The notes beneath the pieces were generated by a model. The model was not told where the DNA came from and did not search any database. It worked only from the letters and a program-made list of their open reading frames with translations. The position numbers were made by a program, and so were the translations under genes. 51,640 bases of DNA, taken from NCBI GenBank assembly GCA_028876065.1, contig JAGWTI010000013.1:1-51640 (forward strand). Reading direction: 5' to 3'. Shown here in pieces: positions 44,193 through 51,157 of the stretch. The stretch is from Nitrospirota bacterium. Lineage in GTDB: Bacteria > Nitrospirota > Nitrospiria > Nitrospirales > Nitrospiraceae. Each line of letters begins with the position of its first letter. Within the stretch, counting starts at the first letter, position 1.

Positions 44193-44395
44193 GGCCTATG
44201 GCTTTCGTAGAGGTAGTGATCGTGCTTGGCAGAGAGGTCGGTGGGGAGTTTTTCGAAATCCGGCGCTGGAATCTGGCAGGCGATAGCCAAAATCTCATCC
44301 CAAATCGGTTTCGGTGCGCGGGGCTTGGCCAGACGCTTCCTTCCCGGTGACTGAGCGGTCGCGCCGTTTGGTTTGTGTGTCCTTGCGCGTTTCAT
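44189..44395 (-). CDS. Antitoxin of the PIN toxin pair
   Basis: A 68-residue protein with a basic N-terminus and a C-terminus of KLPTDLSAKHDHYLY, a pattern seen in small antitoxins that precede PIN toxins. The ATG of the toxin overlaps its stop by four bases, the usual coupled arrangement. It would bind and neutralise the toxin and probably repress the operon. With the toxin broken it may persist only as a remnant or as a protective antitoxin. Confidence 0.68.
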   Translation of the reverse strand: MKRARTHKPNGATAQSPGRKRLAKPRAPKPIWDEILAIACQIPAPDFEKLPTDLSAKHDHYLYESHRP

Positions 44396-44683
44396 AGTGG
44401 CTTCAGTGTAGTAGGCAGTCGAGAAGGAGTCAAGAAGCTTGCAGACGATGCCTCGCTGGCGAAGGGGGAGGCGGGTGTGCCGGGGCGCCTCGCCTCCGCA
44501 CCTCCGGAGCGACCCGTCTGACTCAGCCGGGCGGAACCCTTCGGAAATTCCCTCGCGGACTCGGTCAGTTTCCGCTTTCCTTCCCGGCAGAGTCTCGTCA
44601 GGCTCTTTCGCTCCTCCGGCGAAGTCGGCTCGCGCCCCAGTACACCCGCTGGAAAGAAATTTCGCGCCTAAAAGAGAGAGGGG

Positions 44684-44714
44684 CGGGACAGGTCGCTCTT
44701 TTGACCTGTCCCCG
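44684..44714. repeat. REP-like inverted repeat, copy 1
   Basis: The arms CGGGACAGGTC and GACCTGTCCCCG are complementary apart from one extra C, with an 8-base T-rich loop, and are preceded by AAAAGAGAGAGG. The same arms occur at 46693-46723. Such GGGGACAGG palindromes resemble REP elements mobilised by RAYT-type transposases. No such transposase is in the window. Confidence 0.65.
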
Positions 44715-44752
44715 ATTTTCTGCCTTGGTCAGTTTCTGTGATTCATTAGCCG

Positions 44753-44901
44753 GATAAACTGCAGGATTCGCAGCCTATCTCGTGGCACTAGATGGAGTGA
44801 TTGATAAGTGTATGACTTTGCAGTAGGCTTGCCCAGAACAGATTGCTGAGACCGCCTTGCTATGCAGCACAGATAGCCTGCAGCGCACTTAATAGTTAGA
44901 C
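44753..44901 (+). other. Candidate degenerate attC site before cassette 1
   Basis: GTTAGAC at 44895-44901 fits the attC right core (GTTRRRY) and lies 27 bases before the first cassette gene. The sequence upstream forms an imperfect palindrome (GCAGCCTATCT near 44775 and its partner AGATAGCCTGC near 44870). The left core GATAAAC is a poor match and the span of about 149 bases is slightly long. It is much weaker than the attC at 45441. Confidence 0.35.
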
Positions 44902-44927
44902 CGTCTCTACGCCAGACCGAGACGAGG

Positions 44928-45446
44928 ATGCCGAAACACTACGTGTATCGTATGGATCATGATGTCGGCTTTGCTCCTCGAATCCAAGGACGCCTCTGCA
45001 CGCTATGCGGATGCAAAACCACCACCGTAGAGCGATGGGCTGAGCCGGGGAGCTGGGTAGTCGGAATCGGAGGCTTGGGCACCGGCCGGCCAGATGCCCT
45101 TATCTATGCGATGCGGGTAGACTCAACTCCTAGTTATCACGCGCTTTCGAGGGGCCAGCATCACGTGGCCGCTTATCTCCGAGGTCACGGAATCGCCCAG
45201 AATGCCCACGTCCTTTTGGCAAACTACTTCTTCTATTTCGGTGAAAATGCCCTATTGCTTCCGCGTCGCCTCAAGCACATCGTGATCGACCGCCAGGGAG
45301 CTTGGCGTTTGACCGACTCAGATGTTGAGGCCCTTCAACGTTTTCTTGGCCCGTATGGACCAGGCAAACACGGCGAGCCGAACAACGGTCGAAAATGCCG
45401 CAGCCAAAGACAGCCACGTCATGCATGCTTCCGGACGACGGTCTAA
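44928..45446 (+). CDS. Cassette 1 protein: Nmad2-like (nucleotide modification associated domain) candidate
   Basis: A 172-residue product. The N-terminal part YVYRMDHDVGFAPRIQ, then TLCGCKTTTVERWAEPGSWVVGIGG and DALIYAMRVD, matches the layout of Nmad2 proteins: HDxGFAP, then a CK motif, then GDW-like and YAM. That family was predicted from context to take part in DNA base hypermodification and is not biochemically defined here. The stop codon TAA lies inside the left core of the attC site, as is usual in integron cassettes. The last 25 residues are basic and non-conserved. Composition differs from the chromosomal genes around it, which suggests transfer. Confidence 0.62.
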   Translation: MPKHYVYRMDHDVGFAPRIQGRLCTLCGCKTTTVERWAEPGSWVVGIGGLGTGRPDALIYAMRVDSTPSYHALSRGQHHVAAYLRGHGIAQNAHVLLANYFFYFGENALLLPRRLKHIVIDRQGAWRLTDSDVEALQRFLGPYGPGKHGEPNNGRKCRSQRQPRHACFRTTV

Positions 45447-45524
45447 CAAACGAATGGAGCCGATGCGCCCATCGTCTCGTGCGATCATGACACTGAGGCG
45501 CGCGGCTCATTTGTCGCGTTAGGC
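45441..45524 (+). other. Integron attC recombination site
   Basis: The left core GTCTAAC (45441-45447, RYYYAAC) and the right core GTTAGGC (45518-45524, GTTRRRY) are perfect complements and 84 bases apart, within the usual attC range. Inside them ACAAACGAATGGAGCCG and CGGCTCATTTGT pair imperfectly with an unpaired G, as the L sites do, and GCGCC/GGCGC pair further in. The upstream gene stops inside the left core and the next gene starts 19 bases after the right core. Confidence 0.8.
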
Positions 45525-45542
45525 GTTAGAGGCAACTCTGCG

Positions 45543-46052
45543 ATGAAGGACACGCTTTTTCACGCGATTGATCCTCGCGACGGAATGTTCTGCCACAACA
45601 TCAAGCTCAGTGCGGGGCGTCTCACAGCGGTTTCGTTTGTTCGATCGGCTGTGCCGGAGTGGAGTGGTATGCGCTCGCCCTATGAGGCTTTCACCCGCGA
45701 AACCGAGAAAGAGGACTTCTTTGAGGCTGTTCGCGCTCGGGGTTTCCCGTCTGCTCCTCCGAGGAAAGGGGCCTTGTTTCTCTTTGCATCGATTGAAGAC
45801 GCGGCGACGGCAAACGCTAGCTGGTGGCAGGACCAGCGGGTCATCCTTCCAGCCCAGATCGTGCAGGCTTCTCGAGTCGGTGCCTTCGATGCTAGCCAAC
45901 TTGATGCGCCGCGCGAACGCTGGGAAGCCGCAGCTTGTTCGTACTGGGCTGGTGAAACCACCGGCCGCCCGCGAATCGAAGTGCTCGTCGATGGTATCGT
46001 TCAGCTCCAGGGATGGGAGCCATTCGCGAAACTGCTCCGCCCCGGAGCATGA
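45543..46052 (+). CDS. Cassette 2 protein of unknown function
   Basis: A 169-residue soluble protein. It starts FHAIDPRDGMFCHNIKLSAGRL, has SPYEAFTRETEKEDFFEAVR and ALFLFASIEDAATANASWW, and ends near VDGIVQLQGWEPFAKLL. The layout resembles small DUF2441-like or tRNA-ribosyl-like families found in cassettes, but I do not recognise it with certainty. It has no signal peptide or membrane segment. It follows the attC right core closely, which supports it being a real cassette gene rather than a chance frame. Confidence 0.6.
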   Translation: MKDTLFHAIDPRDGMFCHNIKLSAGRLTAVSFVRSAVPEWSGMRSPYEAFTRETEKEDFFEAVRARGFPSAPPRKGALFLFASIEDAATANASWWQDQRVILPAQIVQASRVGAFDASQLDAPRERWEAAACSYWAGETTGRPRIEVLVDGIVQLQGWEPFAKLLRPGA

Positions 46053-46095
46053 GAGATGCTAGCACCCAACCATCAGGTCGAACCGGCCGCCCTTC

Positions 46096-46386
46096 TCACC
46101 CCTTCGCATGCTTAGCCAGAATGTCGTTGATCAGGGTTTGGTAGCCGATATCCCGCTGTTTCGCCTCTTTCTTCACCTCTTCGAGTACGCGCGGATCAAT
46201 GCGAATAGCGATCAAGCGGCGGGCGGACTTTCCAATCGGAGGACGCCCAACGCGGCGCATCGCGCGCAACTGCTCGTCCGACAGCTCGGGGATATCCGAG
46301 AAATCAATCGGCTGAGTCTTGGCGATACGCGGCCTTTTCCTTCCGGTTCGCTTGCCGGGCACTGATGATGCGAGTAGCTTCGCCAT
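46096..46386 (-). CDS. brnA: BrnA-family antitoxin
   Basis: The 96-residue product has an N-terminal part with DFSDIPELSDEQLRAM and a C-terminal ribbon-helix-helix segment, RRLIAIRIDPRVLEEVKKEAKQRDIGYQTLINDIL. The latter gives DNA binding and autorepression in the BrnTA family. GAGGAGG lies before the ATG at 46386. It overlaps the end of the BrnT gene by about 83 bases in another frame, more than usual. It neutralises the BrnT ribonuclease. Confidence 0.85.
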   Translation of the reverse strand: MAKLLASSVPGKRTGRKRPRIAKTQPIDFSDIPELSDEQLRAMRRVGRPPIGKSARRLIAIRIDPRVLEEVKKEAKQRDIGYQTLINDILAKHAKG

Positions 46387-46594
46387 CACTTTTCCTCCTC
46401 ACGGTATAGGCAACCACCAAAATTCGCCCTGCGGACGATTTGCCGAGGCGGAGAAAACGCTGTTCGGCAATCGAGTGCAGGATGTCTTCACCGTCCAGCG
46501 CATCGTCGTCGGCAAAAACCGACGTGGCTTCTTCAAACGACACTCCATGTTTGGTGAGATTGACAGTCGCCTTTCCAGGGTCCCATTCAAACAC
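46304..46594 (-). CDS. brnT: BrnT-family ribonuclease toxin
   Basis: A 96-residue protein with the BrnT signature FEWDPGKATVNLTKHGVSFEEATSVFADDDALD, then RFLRLGKSSAGRILVVAYTVR and TRIISARQANRKEKAAY. The Arg and Lys residues at the end are those expected in the RelE-like active site. The start is GTG with almost no leader after a good -10 box. The frame is intact, so the pair is probably functional, in contrast to the PIN toxin nearby. Confidence 0.87.
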   Translation of the reverse strand: MFEWDPGKATVNLTKHGVSFEEATSVFADDDALDGEDILHSIAEQRFLRLGKSSAGRILVVAYTVRRKSDGEATRIISARQANRKEKAAYRQDSAD

Positions 46595-46600
46595 GATTTT

Positions 46601-46629
46601 AGTATATACACAACGGAGAGGTGGAGCAA
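46601..46629 (-). promoter_or_regulatory. brnTA promoter, probably leaderless
   Basis: On the minus strand TTGCTC (46624-46629) and TATACT (46601-46606) are spaced by 17 bases. The -10 box ends only six bases before the GTG start, so transcription would begin at or next to the start codon. The palindrome GTATATAC overlaps the -10 box and could be the BrnA operator. Confidence 0.55.
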
Positions 46630-47055
46630 GAGGATGCCGGTCTGGGTTTTCGGCACGAGAAAGAGCGCTAGGACTATTCTTTGCTTAAAGAGCGGGGACA
46701 GGTCCATTGGCGACCTGTCCCCGTACACTCTCTTTTATTTTTGGCCGCGAGGGTGGAAGGGATGGCCGGTGAGGGCTGCGTGACGGCGGGAGTGGGGTGG
46801 TGGATAGCGGAGAATCGCCGCGCGCCGTTCTGCTAGTCCGGTGAGGCAGCCCGGCCGACAGTAAGGTATGAATAGCCGAGCGACCTCAACGCATCGTCAG
46901 GCAGCCAGAACCCGGCCACCCTTCGTCACCCTTCTTCGTCTTTCAGCCGTTCGTCAGCCGGGTTTCGACGTCTGCTCCGAGAGGTGCGAAAGCGAACGGC
47001 CGTCCTGCCCCGCTAAGACCTTTCCGACCAGTCCGCCCTTCGTCACCTGCTCTTC
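46630..47055. other. Intergenic stretch between brnTA and ilvD
   Basis: It contains the second REP-like inverted repeat, then GGCCGCGAGGGTGGAAGGGATGG, the reverse complement of a motif found at about 43676. The remaining 250 bases have no convincing gene. A 63-codon plus-strand frame here has biased, low-information composition and no ribosome site. CTTCGTCACC occurs twice, at about 46921 and 47040. Confidence 0.45.
46693..46723. repeat. REP-like inverted repeat, copy 2
   Basis: A perfect 12-base palindrome CGGGGACAGGTC / GACCTGTCCCCG with a 7-base loop. It is followed by TACACTCTCTTTT, the reversed form of the AAAAGAGAG that precedes copy 1. The two copies flank the attC and cassette region and brnTA. 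Confidence 0.7.
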
Positions 47056-48729
47056 TTAAGTCGTGACCGCCCCTTCGGATGCCGATGAGACATGGCGGGC
47101 GTACTTGGCCATGACGCCCATCGTATAGCGCGGCGCCGGCGCCTTCCACTTGGAGAGGCGCGCCTTGATCTCCTTGGCCGTCAGCTCCACATCCAACCGG
47201 CGTTTGGCGATATCGAACACGATCATGTCGCCGTTCTTGACCGCGGCGATCGGCCCCTTCTTGGCCGCCTCGGGAGCCACATGTCCGGCCATGAGCCCGT
47301 GCGTCGCGCCGGAGAACCGTCCGTCGGTCAGGAGCGTGACCGAATCGCCCAGCCCTTCACCCACGATGGCTGCGGTCACGCCCAGCATCTCGCGCATGCC
47401 CGGTCCGCCCGCCGGCCCTTCGTAGCGGATCACGACCACGTCGCCGGCCTTGATGCGCCCGGCCTTCACCGCGGCGAAGGCGGCTTCCTCCCGGTCATAG
47501 ACCTTGGCCGGGCCGCGGAACTTCATCATCGAGTGGCCGGCGACTTTCACCACGCAGCCTTCCGGCGCGAGGTTGCCTTTCAGGATGACCTGGCCGCCGG
47601 TCGCCTTGAGCGGATCGGACAGGGGCCGCAGGACTTGCTGCCCCGGCGTTTCGGTCGCGCCCTTGGCTTCTTCCCCGATGGTCTTGCCGGTCACGGTCGG
47701 TTGGTCGGGATGGAGGATGCCTGCGTCCAAGAGCCGCTTGGCGACCAGGGTGGTGCCGCCGGCCGCGTAGAGGTCCGAGGCCGTGAAGCGGCCGCCCGGC
47801 TTGAGATCCGCCAGCAGCGGGACCTTCCGGTTGATCTTGTCGAAGTCGTCGATCGTGAGCCTCACGCCCGCTTCCCGCGCGACGGCGAGCAAGTGCAGGA
47901 CGGCGTTGGTCGAGCCGCCGGTCGTGGCGACCGAGGCGATGGCGTTCTCGATGGACTTGCGCGTGATGATCTTGCGCGGCCGCAGGTCCTGTTTCAGCAG
48001 GTCCATGACCATTTTTCCGCAGCGGAAGGCCACGTCGTCCTTGTGGGAATCCATGGCCGGGACCCCGTTCATGCCCATGGGGGAGATGCCCAGGAACTCG
48101 AAGGCGATGGCCATGGTATTGGCGGTGAACTGGCCGCCGCAGGCGCCGGGGCCGGGGCAGGCATGGTCTTCCAAGTCTTTCAATTCGGCGTTGCTCATCT
48201 TGCCGGAGGCATGGCGCCCGACCGCTTCGAACACGTCCTGGATGGTCACGTCGTGGCCCTGGAACTGGCCGGGCATGATCGAGCCCCCGTAGAGCATGAG
48301 CGAGGGGACGTTCAGGCGGGCCAAGGCCATGACCGTGCCGGGGATCGTCTTGTCGCAGCCGGAGAGGGCTACGACCGCGTCGAACAGATGGCCGCGGGCG
48401 ACCAGCTCGATGGAGTCGGCGATGACCTCGCGGCTGATCAGCGAGGCCTTCATCCCCTCCGTGCCCATGGAAATCCCGTCGGAGACGGCGATGGTGTTGT
48501 ATTCGATCGGCGTGCCGCCGGCCGCGCGGATGCCGGCTTTCACCCGCTCGGACAGCCGGCGCAGGTGATAGTTGCAGGGCATGACCTCGATCCAGGTGTT
48601 GGCGACGCCCACCAGCGGTTTCGTGAGGTCTTCGTCGGTGAAGCCCACGGCCTTGAGCATGGCGCGCGCCGGCGCGCGGCCAGGGCCGTCGAGCAGATCG
48701 TGGCTCTTGTGTCTGGTGTCGGTCGGCAT
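47056..48729 (-). CDS. ilvD: Dihydroxy-acid dehydratase
   Basis: It dehydrates 2,3-dihydroxy-3-methyl acids in valine, leucine and isoleucine synthesis with an iron-sulfur cluster. The 557-residue frame is full length. The cluster ligands are in [27 protein letters not shown] and [19 protein letters not shown]. The Mg/substrate region and the C-terminal [12 protein letters not shown] and GHVAPEA complete the ILVD/EDD signature. GAGGAG stands 6 bases before the ATG. A palindromic repeat element lies just upstream. It is a single gene, not in an ilv operon here. Confidence 0.97.
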   Translation of the reverse strand: MPTDTRHKSHDLLDGPGRAPARAMLKAVGFTDEDLTKPLVGVANTWIEVMPCNYHLRRLSERVKAGIRAAGGTPIEYNTIAVSDGISMGTEGMKASLISREVIADSIELVARGHLFDAVVALSGCDKTIPGTVMALARLNVPSLMLYGGSIMPGQFQGHDVTIQDVFEAVGRHASGKMSNAELKDLEDHACPGPGACGGQFTANTMAIAFEFLGISPMGMNGVPAMDSHKDDVAFRCGKMVMDLLKQDLRPRKIITRKSIENAIASVATTGGSTNAVLHLLAVAREAGVRLTIDDFDKINRKVPLLADLKPGGRFTASDLYAAGGTTLVAKRLLDAGILHPDQPTVTGKTIGEEAKGATETPGQQVLRPLSDPLKATGGQVILKGNLAPEGCVVKVAGHSMMKFRGPAKVYDREEAAFAAVKAGRIKAGDVVVIRYEGPAGGPGMREMLGVTAAIVGEGLGDSVTLLTDGRFSGATHGLMAGHVAPEAAKKGPIAAVKNGDMIVFDIAKRRLDVELTAKEIKARLSKWKAPAPRYTMGVMAKYARHVSSASEGAVTT

Positions 48730-48755
48730 GTTATCTCCTCTTACCTATGGTTCGG

Positions 48756-48880
48756 CAGGATGTTGAAAAAGGCCTCCAGCTGCGTTCTCGCATCGCTTAA
48801 AGCCTCGACGTACAGCAAAAAAGTACGCCTCGGCTTTTCACTCGCTGCGGCCTTGCTGGGCGGCCTTTTTGACCATCCTG
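48756..48880. repeat. 125-bp palindromic intergenic repeat element (MITE/REP-like)
   Basis: The ends CAGGATGTTGAAAAAGGCC and GGCCTTTTTGACCATCCTG are inverted repeats with few mismatches. Inside, AAAGCC-x4-CGTAC and GTACG-x4-GGCTTT form a second nested stem around an A-rich loop. The element lies between divergently spaced leftward genes and upstream of ilvD. From memory, elements of this type recur in Nitrospira genomes. The only copy in the window is this one. Confidence 0.7.
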
Positions 48881-48982
48881 ATTTATTAATATTCCATGCA
48901 GAATGGCTGAGAAAACACTTTCGCACAGGAACGGGGGGAGGGTCAATATCGGGATCGGAGGTCTGCGAAGGGTCCGGGCCGG

Positions 48983-49717
48983 CTAGTCGGTTGCCTCGCC
49001 CATGTCGTCGTACCACTTTTCTTTGCGGATCGGGCAGAGCCCTTTTTGACTGATGAGCGCGGAGACCTCGCCGATCATGCCGCTGTTGCCGCAGAGGTAG
49101 ACGGACAGGTTCGCGACCGACGCAACTCGGTCCGCGACCAGCTTGGTGACGCGGCCGGTCGATCCGGTCCAGCCAGGCTCAGGCCTGGAGAGGGTCGTGA
49201 TGAAGCGGAAATTGGGACGTTGTTTGGCCAGGGCCTCGAATTCCTTCTGGTAATAGAGGTCCTTCTGGCTGCGGAGGCCCCAATAGAGGGTCGCCGGGCG
49301 GGCAAAGCCGCTTTCCAGCAGGTGGTCGAGCATGGAACGGAAGGGGGCGATGCCGGTGCCGGTGGCGACGAACAGCAAGTCGCGCTGGCCGTCCTCTTTC
49401 AAGTAAAACGAGCCGGCCGGTCCCTTGAACTGCGTCTCGTCCCCCTCTTTCAGGCCGAACAGGTAGGTCGAGCCTGGGCCGCCGGGAATCAAGTTGAGCA
49501 GCAAGGTGATGCGGCCCTTCTGGCTGGGTGGGGAGGCGATAGAGTAGGCGCGGGTGGCGGGGCGGGGCAACGTGGGGTGGGGGACGTCGAACGAGACGAA
49601 CTGGCCCGCCTTGAAGCGGATCTCTGCCGGGTCGGTCAGCCTGAGGCCGATCTCCCGTACATCGTGCGTGAGGTTTCTGATCTGATCGACGCGAGCGTGG
49701 TAGAGCAGTAGAGACAT
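48983..49717 (-). CDS. Ferredoxin-NADP reductase-like flavoprotein
   Basis: The 244-residue product has an FAD domain with RAYSIASPP and GPGSTYLFGLKEGD. The NAD(P) domain has FVATGTGIAPFRSMLDHLL and LSVYLCGNSGMIGEV. It moves electrons between NAD(P)H and ferredoxin, flavodoxin or an oxygenase partner. No 2Fe-2S domain is fused. The C-terminus (KEKWYDDMGEATD) resembles bacterial Fpr-type enzymes. It lacks a clear ribosome site. Its electron partner is not in the window. Confidence 0.88.
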   Translation of the reverse strand: MSLLLYHARVDQIRNLTHDVREIGLRLTDPAEIRFKAGQFVSFDVPHPTLPRPATRAYSIASPPSQKGRITLLLNLIPGGPGSTYLFGLKEGDETQFKGPAGSFYLKEDGQRDLLFVATGTGIAPFRSMLDHLLESGFARPATLYWGLRSQKDLYYQKEFEALAKQRPNFRFITTLSRPEPGWTGSTGRVTKLVADRVASVANLSVYLCGNSGMIGEVSALISQKGLCPIRKEKWYDDMGEATD

Positions 49718-49776
49718 TCGTTCATGCGCACAGGCCGGCGGGGGTCCCTCAGGACGGACCCCGCCGGCCTGACCGG

Positions 49777-50151
49777 CTAGTCCTTCTTGCCTTTTCCTTT
49801 GCCCTTGCCCTTCTTCTCCTCGCCCTTCATTTCCGTGTCGATCACCGCGCCCGTGTCCGCGTCGATGTGCACTTCCGTCACCTTGTCGTCGGCGCCGACG
49901 ATCTCCACTTCCCAGACGGCCTTGTCGTGCTCGCGCTCCAGCTCGGCTTCGATGACTTTCCCGGTCACCTTCTCCTGGGCGGTCTTGATCGCCTGCTCGA
50001 CCGTGACCTTGGCGGTCTTGGACATTGCCACCGCTTCCTTGGTTTCGTCCTTCTTCTTGTCCTTCCCGTCGCTCCAGGCCGGCCCGTTGAACACCAGCAC
50101 CGATCCAACCAGCAGGGCCAATCCGGTCATGAGCTTGCCAGTCGTGGTCAT
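49777..50151 (-). CDS. Exported PepSY-domain protein
   Basis: A 124-residue periplasmic protein. A signal peptide (LMTGLALLVGSVLVFNGPAWS) is followed by Lys/Asp-rich spacer and one PepSY domain, VTVEQAIKTAQEKVTGKVIEAELEREHDKAVWEVEIVGADDKVTEVHIDADTG, near residues 50-105. The C-terminal tail is Lys/Gly repeats (GKGKGKGKKD). PepSY domains are thought to modulate peptidases or envelope processes, so the role is not defined. AAGGAGGT precedes the ATG. It is cotranscribed with the Spy-like gene upstream. Confidence 0.82.
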   Translation of the reverse strand: MTTTGKLMTGLALLVGSVLVFNGPAWSDGKDKKKDETKEAVAMSKTAKVTVEQAIKTAQEKVTGKVIEAELEREHDKAVWEVEIVGADDKVTEVHIDADTGAVIDTEMKGEEKKGKGKGKGKKD

Positions 50152-50205
50152 GAGCGCACCTCCTTCGTCATCGGGCGGGAGCCGGTCGGCTCCCGTTCCG
50201 CATCC

Positions 50206-50811
50206 TCAGTGTTTCGGCTCCGCCTTGTCCGCGTCCTTCTTCTCGCCCTTCGCGGCGCCATGTCCTTTCATCATGCCGCCGTCCTTGTGCCCTTCTTTGG
50301 GGCCGTCCTTGTACTTCTTCATCATCGCCTCGTGGACCGCCTTGATCCGCTGGCTCTGTTCCGGCGTCAGGAGGGCCATGACGTCCCGCCTGGCCTTGAT
50401 CGCCGCCATGCGGAGCGCCACCTCCTGCATCTCGCCCTGCTTCATCTTGTCCTCGATGGCCGACAACTCGCTCTTCTCATCCTCCACCAGGGCCTGCAAC
50501 TCGCGCTCCGCGACCATGATGTCGGCTTCGGCCTTGATGCGGGTCTTGTCCAGGTCGAGCTGGATGGCCTTCAGCTTGGCCACTTGCTCGTCCGTCAGGC
50601 CCATTTCCTTCTGGGACTGCAGGAGGCCGCGCAGGAGGTGCCCGGTGCTGGCATGGTGCCCGCCCATGCCGTGGCCATGTTCTCCGCAGCAGCCGTGTTT
50701 TCCGCCGGACTCCTGGCCGTGGCCGTAGCTGCCGTCCGCCCAGGCCGGCTGCAGGCCAAGCCCCAACAGAGCCGCGATACACACCGTTGTACTCAGTAAT
50801 CTGATCAACAT
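50206..50811 (-). CDS. Spy/CpxP-like periplasmic protein with metal-binding N-terminus
   Basis: The 201-residue product has a signal peptide (LLSTTVCIAALLGLGLQPAWA) and then a His/Cys/Gly-rich segment, HGQESGGKHGCCGEHGHGMGGHH, that should bind metal. Two LTxxQ repeats follow (GLTDEQ and LLTPEQ), with long helices between them typical of Spy/CpxP/ZraP chaperones. The tail is rich in Lys, Asp and His. It likely senses or buffers metals, or acts as a stress chaperone in the periplasm. AAGGAGGA lies 4 bases before the ATG. Confidence 0.85.
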   Translation of the reverse strand: MLIRLLSTTVCIAALLGLGLQPAWADGSYGHGQESGGKHGCCGEHGHGMGGHHASTGHLLRGLLQSQKEMGLTDEQVAKLKAIQLDLDKTRIKAEADIMVAERELQALVEDEKSELSAIEDKMKQGEMQEVALRMAAIKARRDVMALLTPEQSQRIKAVHEAMMKKYKDGPKEGHKDGGMMKGHGAAKGEKKDADKAEPKH

Positions 50812-50838
50812 CGTCTCCTCCTTATCGTTGTACGAGGG

Positions 50839-51060
50839 TCATGGATTGCTCGCCGGTCCTTTGGCATGGCAGGTGTCGATGCCCAACAGCTTCCACGCCG
50901 GACAGAACCCGGCGATCCCGCTCACCAGGGCCACGGCGCCGACCAGGTAAATCGCGATCACGACGCCCATGGAAACGTCGGCGAGGTAGCCGACGGTCAC
51001 CAGGATGCCGCCCAGGACGACGCGGATGGCCCGTTCGGTGTTCCCCAGATTGCACGACAT
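50839..51060 (-). CDS. DUF2892 family small inner-membrane protein
   Basis: The 73-residue product begins MSCNLGNTERAIRVVLGGILV, has two hydrophobic helices and ends in AGFCPAWKLLGIDTC, the normal pattern of DUF2892 (the membrane part of YgaP-like proteins). A consensus AAAGGAGGT lies 7 bases before the ATG at 51060. A longer frame from 51144 only adds non-conserved residues. The function is unknown. In other genomes such proteins are often near rhodanese or metal-resistance genes. Confidence 0.85.
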   Translation of the reverse strand: MSCNLGNTERAIRVVLGGILVTVGYLADVSMGVVIAIYLVGAVALVSGIAGFCPAWKLLGIDTCHAKGPASNP

Positions 51061-51157
51061 GATGGTACCTCCTTTCAGGGGACTGAAAAAGGCTCCCACG
51101 TGGTGTTCCGACGCTCCGCCATGGCCTCCGGCCGCGCGCGACATCCTCCGTTCTCGT

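Larger units (their letters stand above)
44396..44927. other. Intergenic stretch before the cassette region
   Basis: No protein gene is supported here. It contains the second exact CCGCACCTCCGGAGC copy (44496-44510), a REP-like inverted repeat (44684-44714) and, in its last 175 bases, a candidate attC remnant that ends in GTTAGAC shortly before the first cassette gene. Base composition drops toward AT after about 44720. Confidence 0.5.

Noticed and set aside
46868-47059. 63-codon plus-strand frame before ilvD as a small gene
   Set aside because: No ribosome site, no family, convergent onto ilvD and built of repeated CTTCGTCACC-type sequence.
47092-49053. 653-codon plus-strand open frame antisense to ilvD
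   Set aside because: It runs through ilvD and the palindromic repeat, is rich in His/Gly/Arg and has no domain. ilvD is unambiguous.
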